Source of the DNA: Micropterix aruncella
Lineage: Eukaryota > Arthropoda > Insecta > Lepidoptera > Micropterigidae
Assembly (NCBI GenBank): GCA_944548615.1
Contig: CALYMY010000064.1
Coordinates: forward strand, 1-64,000
DNA length: 64,000 bases
Direction: 5' to 3'
Shown here: positions 23,271 through 37,782 of the stretch, one piece after another
How positions within the stretch are numbered: the first letter of the stretch is position 1
How the letters are laid out: each line of letters opens with the position of its first letter
The notes under the pieces: model-generated
Told to the model about the DNA's origin: nothing
Databases searched by the model: none
The model's input: only the letters and a program-made list of their open reading frames with translations
Made by a program: the position numbers and the translations under genes

Positions 23271-24971
23271 TGTAACGTTACCCGATTAAGGAAAAGCCTG
23301 TTGTTAGGTCATGGGGAAATATCTTTCATGGAATTTAGGATTACCGTGGAAAAAGAAGGTGTAATGCTTTAATGATGTGTGTATGTGGGCGCCACCACGG
23401 AAATCTAGGATGTTTGGGAATTCGGGTCGTTACGAGAAAAGGCAGGCGTGGTCGCTGCCTGACCTTGAACGCCGCAGAATTGGACACGCGACAGGATTTG
23501 GGACCGCGGTAGCTCAGTGGAAAGGGTCGTGGTGAACCCAAGGAATCCTGCGCGGAGAAAAAGGAGAGCTTCTGGAGGAGAAGGACAGCCTTGCTTCTAT
23601 TGTGAGAAAAAGGGGAAAACTATGGAAAGAAGAGTGGAGGAGTAATGAATAGGGATATAATACGTACTTACTGTGGGCTTATCGCCGAACCTGGAATAGA
23701 AAGTAGATGCTTGACCGCTGTGAAGTCGCGAGCGATCTGAGCTGTCAGATTCGCTGCGCGGGCGGTCTCTGCGCCGATGTATTGCGGCGGGCTTCGCGCC
23801 GATCCGGAACAGTTACTCTCGTATATTATCAATCTGAGTCTGTACCATTTATACCATAAATCAAGAATAGAATCCCTCTCTGTGTGCGAGAGATTAACCC
23901 TTTTAAGAGAAAAACTCAAAGTAGGATACAAGGTTTATTGCTCATAAATTACAGGATTTTATCTCATTCGATTTAAGTATATTAAAATATGTATTCGGGA
24001 GGACTTCTAGAACCTTCGCAAGCCCTTCGGAGCGGAGGAATCACCGGAGCGTGCGTGAAAAGTCACGGTAGGTAGGTCGCTAAACTCACGGTAGGTAGGT
24101 GCTTACGGGTATTATGGGGAATTTCGGGAGGAATTCTGGGATCACCTCTACGGATATGCTTTTATATTGTTATTATTTGTACAAAGGAGACTTTGAAAAG
24201 GGGGAGAACCTTCAACAACCGCCGGCGCGGGAACTTGCGTTACGTCGGTCTGGCGCGTTCTCTGAAACGTACCACGGTTTCACGGGAATTACGCGCCGAG
24301 CCCTTGGACTCTCTCTCTTGCGCTTGGCTGGGTTGAACAGTGCCTCTAATGACGATTAAACGGGAAAAATGCCCTAAGGCGAACTATAGAGAGCGCTCTT
24401 GCACTAGATTCGAATGATTGGATTCTTTAGTATGAAATATAATAATTATTATCTGAACTCTGGGGGGTTTTAAAGTTTGGGGAGTCAGAAAAACGTGAAC
24501 CCTAGAAACTCGCCTGATATGGAAGGTAGGTCCCTCGGAGGCTGGGGTTCGTTGCGGCTGACTGCGGGATTTGCGCACTGATGTCGCCCGTTGAAACTAT
24601 GGATTCTTGACGAACTTTAAAACGTGTCACTGCAGCTCCGTTTTGCGATAAAATGTGAGCCGCTGGGGACTTGACCCCCAGCGGCCACGGGCACTTCCGC
24701 TGCGTTCGGCGGTTCAAAAACTAAGCGAGGGTATCAAAATTGGGCGCTCGATCCGGTCGGTTTTTAATTTAGTATTCTGGCAATTTTTGCCGCCGAATCC
24801 GACTAGGGGTGTGCGATGTTATATCGCATGATGCGATTACGGCAACGATCGGAAGTCGAGATAATATATTTATGTGCCGATTGAATTGTGGCGAAGTGTA
24901 AAGTGAATTATATGAGAGTTTTGCTAATGTATTTTAAAGAGGTAAAATCTCGTGACGAGTAGTTCGTCACA
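23271..24971. mobile_element. Putative solo LTR, copy 1
   Basis: A 1,701-bp non-satellite block starting TGTAACGTTAC and ending GTTCGTCACA, flanked by a 4-bp duplication ACAT (23267-23270 and 24972-24975). TG...CA ends with short imperfect inverted termini (TGTAACG against TGTGACG) and a 4-bp duplication fit a solo LTR left by recombination of a gypsy-type element. No primer site, gag or pol lies beside it. Structures: a palindrome GTAACGTTAC at the start; a 7-bp hairpin (GTGACGA/TCGTCAC, 24952-24970) at the end; a perfect 10-bp GC stem (24659-24668 with 24676-24685); and a direct repeat TCACGGTAGGTAGGT at 24063 and 24086. Short open frames inside (64-87 codons) recur in all copies but look non-coding. 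Orientation is unresolved; it could also be another TG/CA-ended element. Confidence 0.6.
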
Positions 24972-27958
24972 ACATACACACTTACCGTCGTACATACATA
25001 CACACTTACCGTCGTACATACATACACACTTACCGTCGTACATACATACACACTTACCGTCCTACATACATACGCACTTACCGTCCTACATACATACACA
25101 CTTACCGTCCTACATACATACACACTTACCGTCCTACATACATACACACTTACCGTCCTACATACATACACACTTACCGTCCTACATACATACACACTTA
25201 CCGTCCTACATACATACACACTTACCGTCCTACATACATACACACTTACCGTCCTACATACATACGCACTTACCGTCCTACATACATACGCACTTACCGT
25301 CCTACATACATACGCACTTACCGTCCTACATACATACACACTTACCGTCCTACATACATACGCACTTACCGTCCTACATACATACCCACTTACCGTCCTA
25401 CATACATACACTTACCGTCCTACATACATACACACTTACCGTCCTACATACATACGCACTTACCGTCCTACATATATACACACTTACCGTCCTACATACA
25501 TACACACTTACCGTCCTACATACATACACACTTACCGTCCTACATACATACACACTTACCGTCCTACATACATACACACTTACCGTCCTACATACATACA
25601 CACTTACCGTCCTACATACATACACACTTACCGTCCTACATACATACACACTTACCGTCCTACATACATACACTTACCGTCCTACATACATACACACTTA
25701 CCGTCCTACATACATACGCACTTACCGTCCTACATATATACACACTTACCGTCCTACATACATACACACTTACCGTCGTACATACATACACACTTACCGT
25801 CGTACATACATACACACTTACCGTCGTACATACATACACACTTACCGTCGTACATACATACACACTTACCGTCGTACATACATACACACTTACCGTCGTA
25901 CATACATACACACTTACCGTCGTACATACATACACACTTACCGTCGTACATACATACACACTTACCGTCGTACATACATACACACTTACCGTCGTACATA
26001 CATACACACTTACCGTCGTACGTACATACACACTTACCGTCGTACATACATACACACTTACCGTCGTACGTACATACACACTTACCGTCGTACATACATA
26101 CACACTTACCGTCGTACGTACATACACACTTACCGTCGTACATACATACACAATTACCGTCGTACGTACATACACACTTACCGTCGTACATACATACACA
26201 CTTACCGTCGTACATACATACACACTTACCGTCGTACATACATACACACTTACCGTCGTACATACATACACACTTACCGTCGTACATACATACACACTTA
26301 CCGTCGTACATACATACACACTTACCGTCGTACATACATACACACTTACCGTCGTACATACATACACACTTACCGTCGTACATACATACACACTTACCGT
26401 CGTACATACATACACACTTACCGTCGTACATACATACACACTTACCGTCGTACATACATACACACTTACCGTCGTACATACATACACACTTACCGTCGTA
26501 CATACATACACACTTACCGTCGTACATACATACACACTTACCGTCGTACATACATACACACTTACCGTCGTACATACATACACACTTACCGTCGTACATA
26601 CATACACACTTACCGTCGTACATACATACACACTTACCGTCGTACATACATACACACTTACCGTCGTACATACGTACACACTTACCGTCGTACATACGTA
26701 CACACTTACCGTCGTACATACGTACACACTTACCGTCGTACATACGTACACACTTACCGTCGTACATACGTACACACTTACCGTCGTACATACGTACACA
26801 CTTACCGTCGTACATACGTACACACTTACCGTCGTACATACGTACACACTTACCTTCGTACATACGTACACACTTACCGTCGTACATACGTACACACTTA
26901 CCGTCGTACATACGTACACACTTACCGTCGTACATACGTACACACTTACCGTCGTACATACGTACACACTTACCGTCGTACATACGTACACACTTACCGT
27001 CGTACATACGTACACACTTACCGTCGTACATACGTACACACTTACCGTCGTACATACGTACACACTTACCGTCGTACATACGTACACACTTACCGTCGTA
27101 CATACGTACACACTTACCGTCGTACATACGTACACACTTACCGTCGTACATACGTACATACTTACCGTCGTACATACGTACACACTTACCGTCGTACATA
27201 CGTACACACTAACCGTCGTACATACGTACACACTTACCGTCGTACATACGTACACACTTACCGTCGTACATACGTACACACTTACCGTCGTACATACGTA
27301 CACACTTACCGTCGTACATACGTACACACTTACCGTCGTACATACGTACACACTTACCGTCGTACATACGTACACACTTACCGTCGTACATACGTACACA
27401 CTTACCGTCGTACATACGTACACACTTACCGTCGTACATACGTACACACTTACCGTCGTACATACGTACACACTTACCGTCGTACATACGTACACACTTA
27501 CCGTCGTACATACGTACACACTTACCGTCGTACATACGTACACACTTACCGTCGTACATACGTACACACTTACCGTCGTACATACGTATACACTTACCGT
27601 CGTACATACGTACACACTTACCGTCGTACATACGTACACACTTACCGTCGTACATACGTACACACTTACCGTCGTACATACGTACACACTTACCGTCGTA
27701 CATACGTACACACTTACCGTCGTACATACATACACACTTACCGTCGTACGTACATACACACTTACCGTCGTACATACATACACACTTACCGTCGTACGTA
27801 CATACACACTTACCGTCGTACATACATACACACTTACCGTCCTACATACATACGCACTTACCGTCCTACATACATACACACTTAACGTCCTACATACATA
27901 CACACTTACCGTCCTACATACATACACACTTACCGTCCTACATACATACACACTTACC
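24972..27958. repeat. 24-bp satellite array, segment 4
   Basis: Begins with three or four GTCG units, then GTCC units to about 25765 (with CGCACTT, CCCACTT, TATATACACAC and 22-base units as in segment 2). GTCG units run to about 26660, including alternating GTACGTACAT units at about 26030-26165. CATACGTACACAC units run to about 27720, then alternating units, then GTCC units to the LINE. The last kilobase matches segment 1 before LINE copy 1, apart from rare changes such as CTTAACGTCC near 27883, showing common descent by duplication. The left LINE target duplication is 27945-27958. Confidence 0.97.
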
Positions 27959-27959
27959 A

Positions 27960-29678
27960 AACATTGCATTAAAGGAAGCCATCAAAGCAGCACCGTCACT
28001 GTTCTTGGAAGTTTACAACGCATGCCTTAAGGAGGGAACTGTACCTCTGAAATGGAAGCAACAGAGATTAGTACTTCTCCCTAAGGGTAAGCAACCACCA
28101 GATGATCCATCAGCCTACCGTCCGCTCTGCATGTTGGATACGGCAGGCAAAATACTAGAAAGTATAATTCATAGGAGGATAGAAGCGATAGTAGACCCGC
28201 AGCTTTCAAGCAACCAATATGGCTTCCGGAAGGGTCGCTCCACCCTGGATGCGATTGACCTTGTCGTCAACACAGCCAAAGAAGCGATCGCAGGGACCAG
28301 ATGGAAGAGAGGTACGAAGAATTACTGCCTGGTGGCAACGCTGGATATAAAGAATGCGTTTAACTCCGCCAACTGGGACTGCATTATGAGTTCTCTCACC
28401 GCAATGAATGTACCAGGATATCTACGAAGGATGGTAGCAAGCTACTTCACTGATAGGGTCCTGAAATACGACACTGAGACGGGCCCGAAAGAATACAGGG
28501 TCACAGGGGGGGTGCCTCAGGGCTCGGTTCTGGGCCCACTTCTATGGAATGTCATGTACGACGGGCTACTGAGACTAGTACTACCAAGGGAAGTCAAACT
28601 CACGGCATATGCAGATGACGTGGCTCTGGTGATCGTCGCAAAACATCTCGAAGAGATAAATCTGGCTTTTGATACCACCTTTGAGATAATCAGTCAGTGG
28701 ATGGACACAGTTGGCCTGAAGCTGGCAGAACACAAGACTGAGGCAGTTCTCATTACCAGTAGGAAACAGCTAGAAACCATCACACTACGAGTTGGAGCCC
28801 ATGAAATCACATCTCAGCCGTTTATTCGCTACTTAGGAGTGATGATCGATGCCCGACTCAATTTCAAGCAGCAGGCAGAGCATGTGGGTGCGAAAGCATC
28901 GGTGGTCAGAGCGGCCTTATCGCGATTGATGCCCAACATAGGCGGCCCAAAGCAGACTAGAAGGTCACTCCTATCGTCAGTGGTCACGTCAGTGCTCACA
29001 TATGGCATCTCCATATGGGGTGATACCCTTAGAATACAGGAGTCACGGAGAAAAGTCGCGCCAGTATATCGATTGAGTGCTCTGAGAGTAGCCAGCGCCT
29101 TCCGCACAGTATCTGAGGACGCAGTGTGCGTTATCTCTGGGATGCTGCCTATTGAAATACTCGCTGAAGAGCGAAAAGCCCTCTACCGGCGAAAAGGATC
29201 AAACACTAGGAGCCCCGAAGAACTGAAAACTGAAGAACGGCGGAAAAGCATACGCCGATGGCAAACTATGTGGGACACCTCAGCAAATGGTAGGTGGACG
29301 CACCGTCTTATTCCGGAAGTAGATGTCTGGCTGAGCCGAGAGTATGGAGAGGTGAATTACTACCTGACCCAGATGATATCGGGGCACGGGTGCTTCCGAG
29401 AATACCTCTTCAAATTCAAACACGATACTTCTCCAGAGTGCCCGTCTTGTCCTGGAGCCAATGAAGATGCTGAGCACGTGTTCTTCATGTGCCCCCGTTT
29501 CGAATCATCACGCAGTACTTGGGAAACTGCTCTTACACAGAAAATCCGGCCGGAATCCTTAATGAGAGCAATGCTTTCGTCAAAGGATGCCTGGGAGACG
29601 ACAAACTCATTCGTGACGGAAGTACTGCAAGAACTTCGTCGCCTAGAAAGAGACCGAGCTCAGAACCAGGAGCACTAA
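27960..29678 (+). CDS. LINE ORF2 C-terminal part: reverse transcriptase with CCHC motif, copy 2 (5'-truncated)
   Basis: It encodes the same 572-residue partial protein as the first LINE copy, with the YADD box at codons 28605-28619 and stop TAA at 29676-29678. No disabling change separates the copies, so the duplication is recent. The endonuclease domain and start codon are missing here too, as the element was truncated on insertion. Confidence 0.92.
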   Translation, partial: NIALKEAIKAAPSLFLEVYNACLKEGTVPLKWKQQRLVLLPKGKQPPDDPSAYRPLCMLDTAGKILESIIHRRIEAIVDPQLSSNQYGFRKGRSTLDAIDLVVNTAKEAIAGTRWKRGTKNYCLVATLDIKNAFNSANWDCIMSSLTAMNVPGYLRRMVASYFTDRVLKYDTETGPKEYRVTGGVPQGSVLGPLLWNVMYDGLLRLVLPREVKLTAYADDVALVIVAKHLEEINLAFDTTFEIISQWMDTVGLKLAEHKTEAVLITSRKQLETITLRVGAHEITSQPFIRYLGVMIDARLNFKQQAEHVGAKASVVRAALSRLMPNIGGPKQTRRSLLSSVVTSVLTYGISIWGDTLRIQESRRKVAPVYRLSALRVASAFRTVSEDAVCVISGMLPIEILAEERKALYRRKGSNTRSPEELKTEERRKSIRRWQTMWDTSANGRWTHRLIPEVDVWLSREYGEVNYYLTQMISGHGCFREYLFKFKHDTSPECPSCPGANEDAEHVFFMCPRFESSRSTWETALTQKIRPESLMRAMLSSKDAWETTNSFVTEVLQELRRLERDRAQNQEH

Positions 29679-29888
29679 ATAAAAGAAAGAGTGACTTGAA
29701 CCGCCAGAAGAAGCAATAGCAAGACCCTCCCTCCGCGAAGTAATGCCTAACGGCGGGGCCGCGGAGGAAACAGAGGCAGAGACCAGAGGATGAGGTTTTT
29801 AGTCGGTAGGGGAAATAATCCGAGTCCGACATACCCAGGCAGAATACTGTCCTGATGATACGTAAAAGTATTTTTCTCCAAACCTCTG

Positions 29889-29918
<30 letters not shown>
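29679..29918 (+). other. LINE 3' UTR with hairpin and poly(A) tract, copy 2
   Basis: 210 bp of 3' UTR with the GTCGG/CCGAC stem at 29802-29806 and 29826-29830, then 30 A (29889-29918), one more than in copy 1. Confidence 0.75.
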
Positions 29919-29919
<1 letters not shown>

Positions 29920-32900
29920 ATACACACTTACCGTCCTACATACATACACACTTACCGTCCTACATACATACACACTTACCGTCCTACATACATACACACT
30001 TACCGTCCTACATACATACGCACTTACCGTCCTACATACATACGCACTTACCGTCCTACATACATACGCACTTACCGTCCTACATACATACACACTTACC
30101 GTCCTACATACATACGCACTTACCGTCCTACATACATACCCACTTACCGTCCTACATACATACACTTACCGTCCTACATACATACACACTTACCGTCCTA
30201 CATACATACGCACTTACCGTCCTACATATATACACACTTACCGTCCTACATACATACACACTTACCGTCCTACATACATACACACTTACCGTCCTACATA
30301 CATACACACTTACCGTCCTACATACATACACACTTACCGTCCTACATACATACACACTTACCGTCCTACATACATACACACTTACCGTCCTACATACATA
30401 CACACTTACCGTCCTACATACATACACTTACCGTCCTACATACATACACACTTACCGTCCTACATACATACGCACTTACCGTCCTACATATATACACACT
30501 TACCGTCCTACATACATACACACTTACCGTCGTACATACATACACACTTACCGTCGTACATACATACACACTTACCGTCGTACATACATACACACTTACC
30601 GTCGTACATACATACACACTTACCGTCGTACATAAATACACACTTACCGTCGTACATACATACACACTTACCGTCGTACATACATACACACTTACCGTCG
30701 TACATACATACACACTTACCGTCGTACATACATACACACTTACCGTCGTACATACATACACACTTACCGTCGTACGTACATACACACTTACCGTCGTACA
30801 TACATACACACTTACCGTCGTACGTACATACACACTTACCGTCGTACATACATACACACTTACCGTCGACGTACATACACACTTACCGTCGTACATACAT
30901 ACACAATTACCGTCGTACGTACATACACACTTACCGTCGTACATACATACACACTTACCGTCGTACATACATACACACTTACCGTCGTACATACATACAC
31001 ACTTACCGTCGTACATACATACACACTTACCGTCGTACATACATACACACTTACCGTCGTACATACATACACACTTACCGTCGTACATACATACACAATT
31101 ACCGTCGTACATACATACACACTTACCGTCGTACATACATACACACTTACCGTCGTACATACATACACACTTACCGTCGTACATACATACACACTTACCG
31201 TCGTACATACATACACACTTACCGTCGTACATACATACACACTTACCGTCGTACATACATACACACTTACCGTCGTACATACATACACACTTACCGTCGT
31301 ACATACATACACACTTACCGTCGTACATACATACACACTTACCGTCGTACATACATACACACTTACCGTCGTACATACATACACACTTACCGTCGTACAT
31401 ACATACACACTTACCGTCACACATACATACACACTTACCGTCGTACATACATACACACTTACCGTCGTACATACATACACACTTACCGTCGTACATACAT
31501 ACACACTTACCGTCGTACATACATACACACTTACGTCGTACATACATACACACTTACCGTCGTACATACATACACACTTACCGTCGTACATACATACACA
31601 CTTACCGTCGTACATACATACACACTTACCGTCGTACATACATACACACTTACCGTCGTACATACATACGCACTTACCGTCCTACATACATACACACTTA
31701 CCGTCCTACATACATACGCACTTACCGTCCTACATACATACGCACTTACCGTCCTACATACATACGCACTTACCGTCCTACATACATACACATTTACCGT
31801 CCTACATACATACGCCACTTACCGTCCTACATACATACCCACTTACCGTCCTACATACATACACTTACCGTCCTACATACATACACACTTACCGTCCTAC
31901 ATACATACGCACTTACCGTCCTACATATATACACACTTACCGTCCTACATACATACACACTTACCGTCCTACATACATACACACTTACCGTCCTACATAC
32001 ATACACACTTACCGTCCTACATACATACACACTTACCGTCCTACATACATACACACTTACCGTCCTACATACATACACACTTACCGTCCTACATACATAC
32101 ATACTTACCGTCCTACATACATACACACTTACCGTCCTACATACATACACACTTACCGTCCTACATACATACACACTTACCGTCCTACATACATACACAC
32201 TTACCGTCCTACATACATACACACTTACCGTCCTACATACATACACATTTACCGTCCTACATACATACACACTTACCGTCCTACATACATACACACTTAC
32301 CGTCCTACATACATACAACACTTACCGTCCTACATACATACACACTTACCGTCCTACATACATACACACTTACCGTCCTACATACATACACACTTACCGT
32401 CCTACATACATACACACTTACCGTCCTACATACATACACACTTACCGTCCTACATACATACACACTTACCGTCCTACATACATACACACTTACCGTCCTA
32501 CATACATACACACTTACCGTCCTACATACATACACACTTACCGTCCTACATACATACACACTTACCGTCCTACATACATACACACTTACCGTCCTACATA
32601 CATACACACTTACCGTCCTACATACATACACACTTACCGTCCTACATACATACACACTTACCGTCCTACTTACATACACACTTACCGTCCTACATACACA
32701 CACACTTACCGTCCTACATACATACACACTTACCGTCCTACATACACACACACTTACCGTCCTACATACATACACACTTACCGTCCTACATACATACACA
32801 CTTACCGTCCTACATACATACACACTTACCGTCCTACATACATACACACTTACCGTCCTACATACATACACACTTACCGTCCTACACACATACACACTTA

Positions 32901-35900
32901 CCGTCCTACTACATAACACTTACCGTTCCTACATACATACACACTTACCGTCCTACATACATACACACTTACCGTCCTACATACATACACACTTACCGTC
33001 CTACATACATACACACTTACCGTCCTACATACATACACACTTACCGTCCTACATACATACACACTTACCGTCCTACATACATACACACTTACCGTCCTAC
33101 ATACATACACACTTACCGTCCTACATACATACACACTTACCGTCCTACATACATACACACTTACCGTCCTACATACATACACACTTACCGTCGTACGTAC
33201 ATACACACTTACGTCGTACATACATACACACTTACCGTCGTACGTACATACACACTTACCGTCGTACATACATACACACTTACCGTCGTACATACATACA
33301 CACTTACCGTCGTACATACATACACACTTACCGTCGTACATATATACACACTTACCGTCGTACATACATACACACTTACCGTCGTACATACATACACACT
33401 TACCGTCGTACATACATACACACTTACCGTCGTACATACATACACACTTACCGTCGTACATACATACACACTTACCGTCGTACATACATACACACTTACC
33501 GTCGTACATACATACACACTTACCGTCGTACATACATACACACTTACCGTCGTACATACATACACACTTACCGTCGTACATACATACACACTTACCGTCG
33601 TACATACATACACACTTACCGTCGTACATACATACACACTTACCGTCGTACATACATACACACTTACCGTCGTACATACATACACACTTACCGTCGTACA
33701 TACATACACACTTACCGTCGTACATACATACACACTTACCGTCGTACATACATACACACTTACCGTCGTACATACATACACACTTACCGTCGTACATACA
33801 TACACACTTACCGTCGTACATACATACACACTTACCGTCGTACATACATACACACTTACCGTCGTACATACATACACACTTACCGTCGTACATACATACA
33901 CACTTACCGTCGTACATACATACACACTTACCGTCGTACATACATACACACTTACCGTCGTACATACATACACACTTACCGTCGTACATACATACACACT
34001 TACCGTCGTACATACATACACACTTACCGTCCTACATACATACACACTTACCGTCGTACATACATACACACTTACCGTCCTACATACATACACACTTACC
34101 GTCCTACATACATACACACTTACCGTCCTACATACATACACACTTACCGTCCTACATACATACACACTTACCGTCCTACATACATACACACTTACCGTCC
34201 TACATACATACACACTTACCGTCGTACATACATACACACTTACCGTCGTACATACATACACACTTACCGTCGTACATACATACACACTTACCGTCGTACA
34301 TACATACACACTTACCGTCGTACATACATACACACTTACCGTCGTACATACATACACACTTACCGTCGTACATACATACACACTTACCGTCGTACATACA
34401 TACACACTTACCGTCATACATACATACACACTTACCGTCGTACATACATACACACTTACCGTCGTACATACATACACACTTACCGTCGTACATACATACA
34501 CACTTACCGTCGTACATACATACACACTTACCGTCGTACATACATACACACTTACCGTCGTACATACATACACGCTTACCGTCGTACATACATACACACT
34601 TACCGTCGTACATACATACACGCTTACCGTCGTACATACATACACACTGACCGTCGTACATACATACACGCTTACCGTCGTACATACATACACACTTACC
34701 GTCGTACATACATACACACTTACCGTCGTACATACATACACACTTACCGTCGTACATACATACACACTTACCGTCGTACATACATACACACTTACCGTCG
34801 TACATACATACACACTTACCGTCGTACATACATACACACTTACCGTCGTACATACATACACACTTACCGTCGTACATACATACACACTTACCGTCGTACA
34901 TACATACACACTTACCGTCGTACATACATACACACTTACCGTCGTACATACATACACACTTACCGTCGTACATACATACACACTTACCGTCGTACATACA
35001 TACACACTTACCGTCGTACATACATACACACTTACCGTCGTACATACATACACACTTACCGTCGTACATACATACACACTTACCGTCGTACATACATACA
35101 CACTTACCGTCGTACATACATACACACTTACCGTCGTACATACATACACACTTACCGTCGTACGTACATACACACTTACCGTCGTACATACATACACACT
35201 TACCGTCGTACATACATACACACTTACCGTCGTACATACATACACACTTACCGTCGTACATACATACACACTTACCGTCGTACATACATACACGCTTACC
35301 GTCGTACATACATACACACTTACCGTCATACATACATACACACTTACCGTCGTACATACATACACACTTACCGTCGTACATACATACACACTTACCGTCG
35401 TACATACATACACACTTACCGTCGTACATACATACACACTTACCGTCGTACATACATACACACTTACCGTCGTACATACATACACGCTTACCGTCGTACA
35501 TACATACACACTTACCGTCGTACATACATACACGCTTACCGTCGTACATACATACACACTGACCGTCGTACATACATACACGCTTACCGTCGTACATACA
35601 TACACACTTACCGTCGTACATACATACACACTTACCGTCGTACATACATACACACTTACCGTCGTACATACATACACACTTACCGTCGTACATACATACA
35701 CACTTACCGTCGTACATACATACACACTTACCGTCGTACATACATACACACTTACCGTCGTACATACATACACACTTACCGTCGTACATACATACACACT
35801 TACCGTCGTACATACATACACACTTACCGTCGTACATACATACACACTTACCGTCGTACATACATACACACTTACCGTCGTACATACATACACACTTACC

Positions 35901-36081
35901 GTCGTACATACATACACACTTACCGTCGTACATACATACACACTTACCGTCGTACATACATACACACTTACCGTCGTACATACATACACACTTACCGTCG
36001 TACATACATACACACTTACCGTCGTACATACATACACACTTACCGTCGTACATACATACACACTTACCGTCGTACATACAT
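29919..36081. repeat. 24-bp satellite array, segment 5
   Basis: Same order of sub-blocks as segment 2: GTCC type to about 30525, GTCG type to about 31675, GTCC type to about 33185, GTCG type to about 34025, mixed to about 34225, then GTCG type with CACGCTT/CACTGACC units. The 912-bp internal duplication is marked by GTCATAC at 34416 and 35328. Unlike its relatives, it carries a cluster of one- or two-base indels between about 30868 and 33213. Ends at a solo LTR. Confidence 0.97.
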
Positions 36082-37782
36082 TGTAACGTTACCCGATTAA
36101 GGAAAAGCCTGTTGTTAGGTCATGGGGAAATATCTTTCATGGAATTTAGGATTACCGTGGAAAAAGAAGGTGTAATGCTTTAATGATGTGTGTATGTGGG
36201 CGCCACCACGGAAATCTAGGATGTTTGGGAATTCGGGTCGTTACGAGAAAAGGCAGGCGTGGTCGCTGCCTGACCTTGAACGCCGCAGAATTGGACACGC
36301 GACAGGATTTGGGACCGCGGTAGCTCAGTGGAAAGGGTCGTGGTGAACCCAAGGAATCCTGCGCGGAGAAAAAGGAGAGCTTCTGGAGGAGAAGGACAGC
36401 CTTGCTTCTATTGTGAGAAAAAGGGGAAAACTATGGAAAGAAGAGTGGAGGAGTAATGAATAGGGATATAATACGTACTTACTGTGGGCTTATCGCCGAA
36501 CCTGGAATAGAAAGTAGATGCTTGACCGCTGTGAAGTCGCGAGCGATCTGAGCTGTCAGATTCGCTGCGCGGGCGGTCTCTGCGCCGATGTATTGCGGCG
36601 GGCTTCGCGCCGATCCGGAACAGTTACTCTCGTATATTATCAATCTGAGTCTGTACCATTTATACCATAAATCAAGAATAGAATCCCTCTCTGTGTGCGA
36701 GAGATTAACCCTTTTAAGAGAAAAACTCAAAGTAGGATACAAGGTTTATTGCTCATAAATTACAGGATTTTATCTCATTCGATTTAAGTATATTAAAATA
36801 TGTATTCGGGAGGACTTCTAGAACCTTCGCAAGCCCTTCGGAGCGGAGGAATCACCGGAGCGTGCGTGAAAAGTCACGGTAGGTAGGTCGCTAAACTCAC
36901 GGTAGGTAGGTGCTTACGGGTATTATGGGGAATTTCGGGAGGAATTCTGGGATCACCTCTACGGATATGCTTTTATATTGTTATTATTTGTACAAAGGAG
37001 ACTTTGAAAAGGGGGAGAACCTTCAACAACCGCCGGCGCGGGAACTTGCGTTACGTCGGTCTGGCGCGTTCTCTGAAACGTACCACGGTTTCACGGGAAT
37101 TACGCGCCGAGCCCTTGGACTCTCTCTCTTGCGCTTGGCTGGGTTGAACAGTGCCTCTAATGACGATTAAACGGGAAAAATGCCCTAAGGCGAACTATAG
37201 AGAGCGCTCTTGCACTAGATTCGAATGATTGGATTCTTTAGTATGAAATATAATAATTATTATCTGAACTCTGGGGGGTTTTAAAGTTTGGGGAGTCAGA
37301 AAAACGTGAACCCTAGAAACTCGCCTGATATGGAAGGTAGGTCCCTCGGAGGCTGGGGTTCGTTGCGGCTGACTGCGGGATTTGCGCACTGATGTCGCCC
37401 GTTGAAACTATGGATTCTTGACGAACTTTAAAACGTGTCACTGCAGCTCCGTTTTGCGATAAAATGTGAGCCGCTGGGGACTTGACCCCCAGCGGCCACG
37501 GGCACTTCCGCTGCGTTCGGCGGTTCAAAAACTAAGCGAGGGTATCAAAATTGGGCGCTCGATCCGGTCGGTTTTTAATTTAGTATTCTGGCAATTTTTG
37601 CCGCCGAATCCGACTAGGGGTGTGCGATGTTATATCGCATGATGCGATTACGGCAACGATCGGAAGTCGAGATAATATATTTATGTGCCGATTGAATTGT
37701 GGCGAAGTGTAAAGTGAATTATATGAGAGTTTTGCTAATGTATTTTAAAGAGGTAAAATCTCGTGACGAGTAGTTCGTCACA
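36082..37782. mobile_element. Putative solo LTR, copy 2
   Basis: 1,701 bp, the same sequence as 23271-24971 by eye, with ACAT on both sides (36078-36081 and 37783-37786). It shares its insertion point within the satellite with the other copies, so it is a product of tandem duplication of the locus. The 10-bp GC hairpin is at 37470-37496. Confidence 0.6.

Larger units (their letters stand above)
27959..29918 (+). mobile_element. 5'-truncated R1-clade LINE (Waldo-like), copy 2
   Basis: Same truncation point, ORF, 3' UTR and flanks as the copy at 3930-5888, displaced by 24,029 bp; the poly(A) tract has 30 rather than 29 A. Target duplications are 27945-27958 and 29919-29932. Because truncation point and flanking satellite variants are shared, this is a duplicate of the same insertion. 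Confidence 0.9.

Noticed and set aside
23490..23560. tRNA-like sequence with a perfect A-box (GGTAGCTCAGTGG) in the solo LTR
   Set aside because: No B-box (GGTTCGAATCC type) at the right distance and no cloverleaf pairing; not a tRNA gene. A tRNA-derived fragment cannot be excluded.
23668..24717. Small open frames (64-87 codons) inside the solo LTR, repeated in all four copies
   Set aside because: Short, overlapping on both strands, no recognisable domain; repetition comes from duplication of the block.
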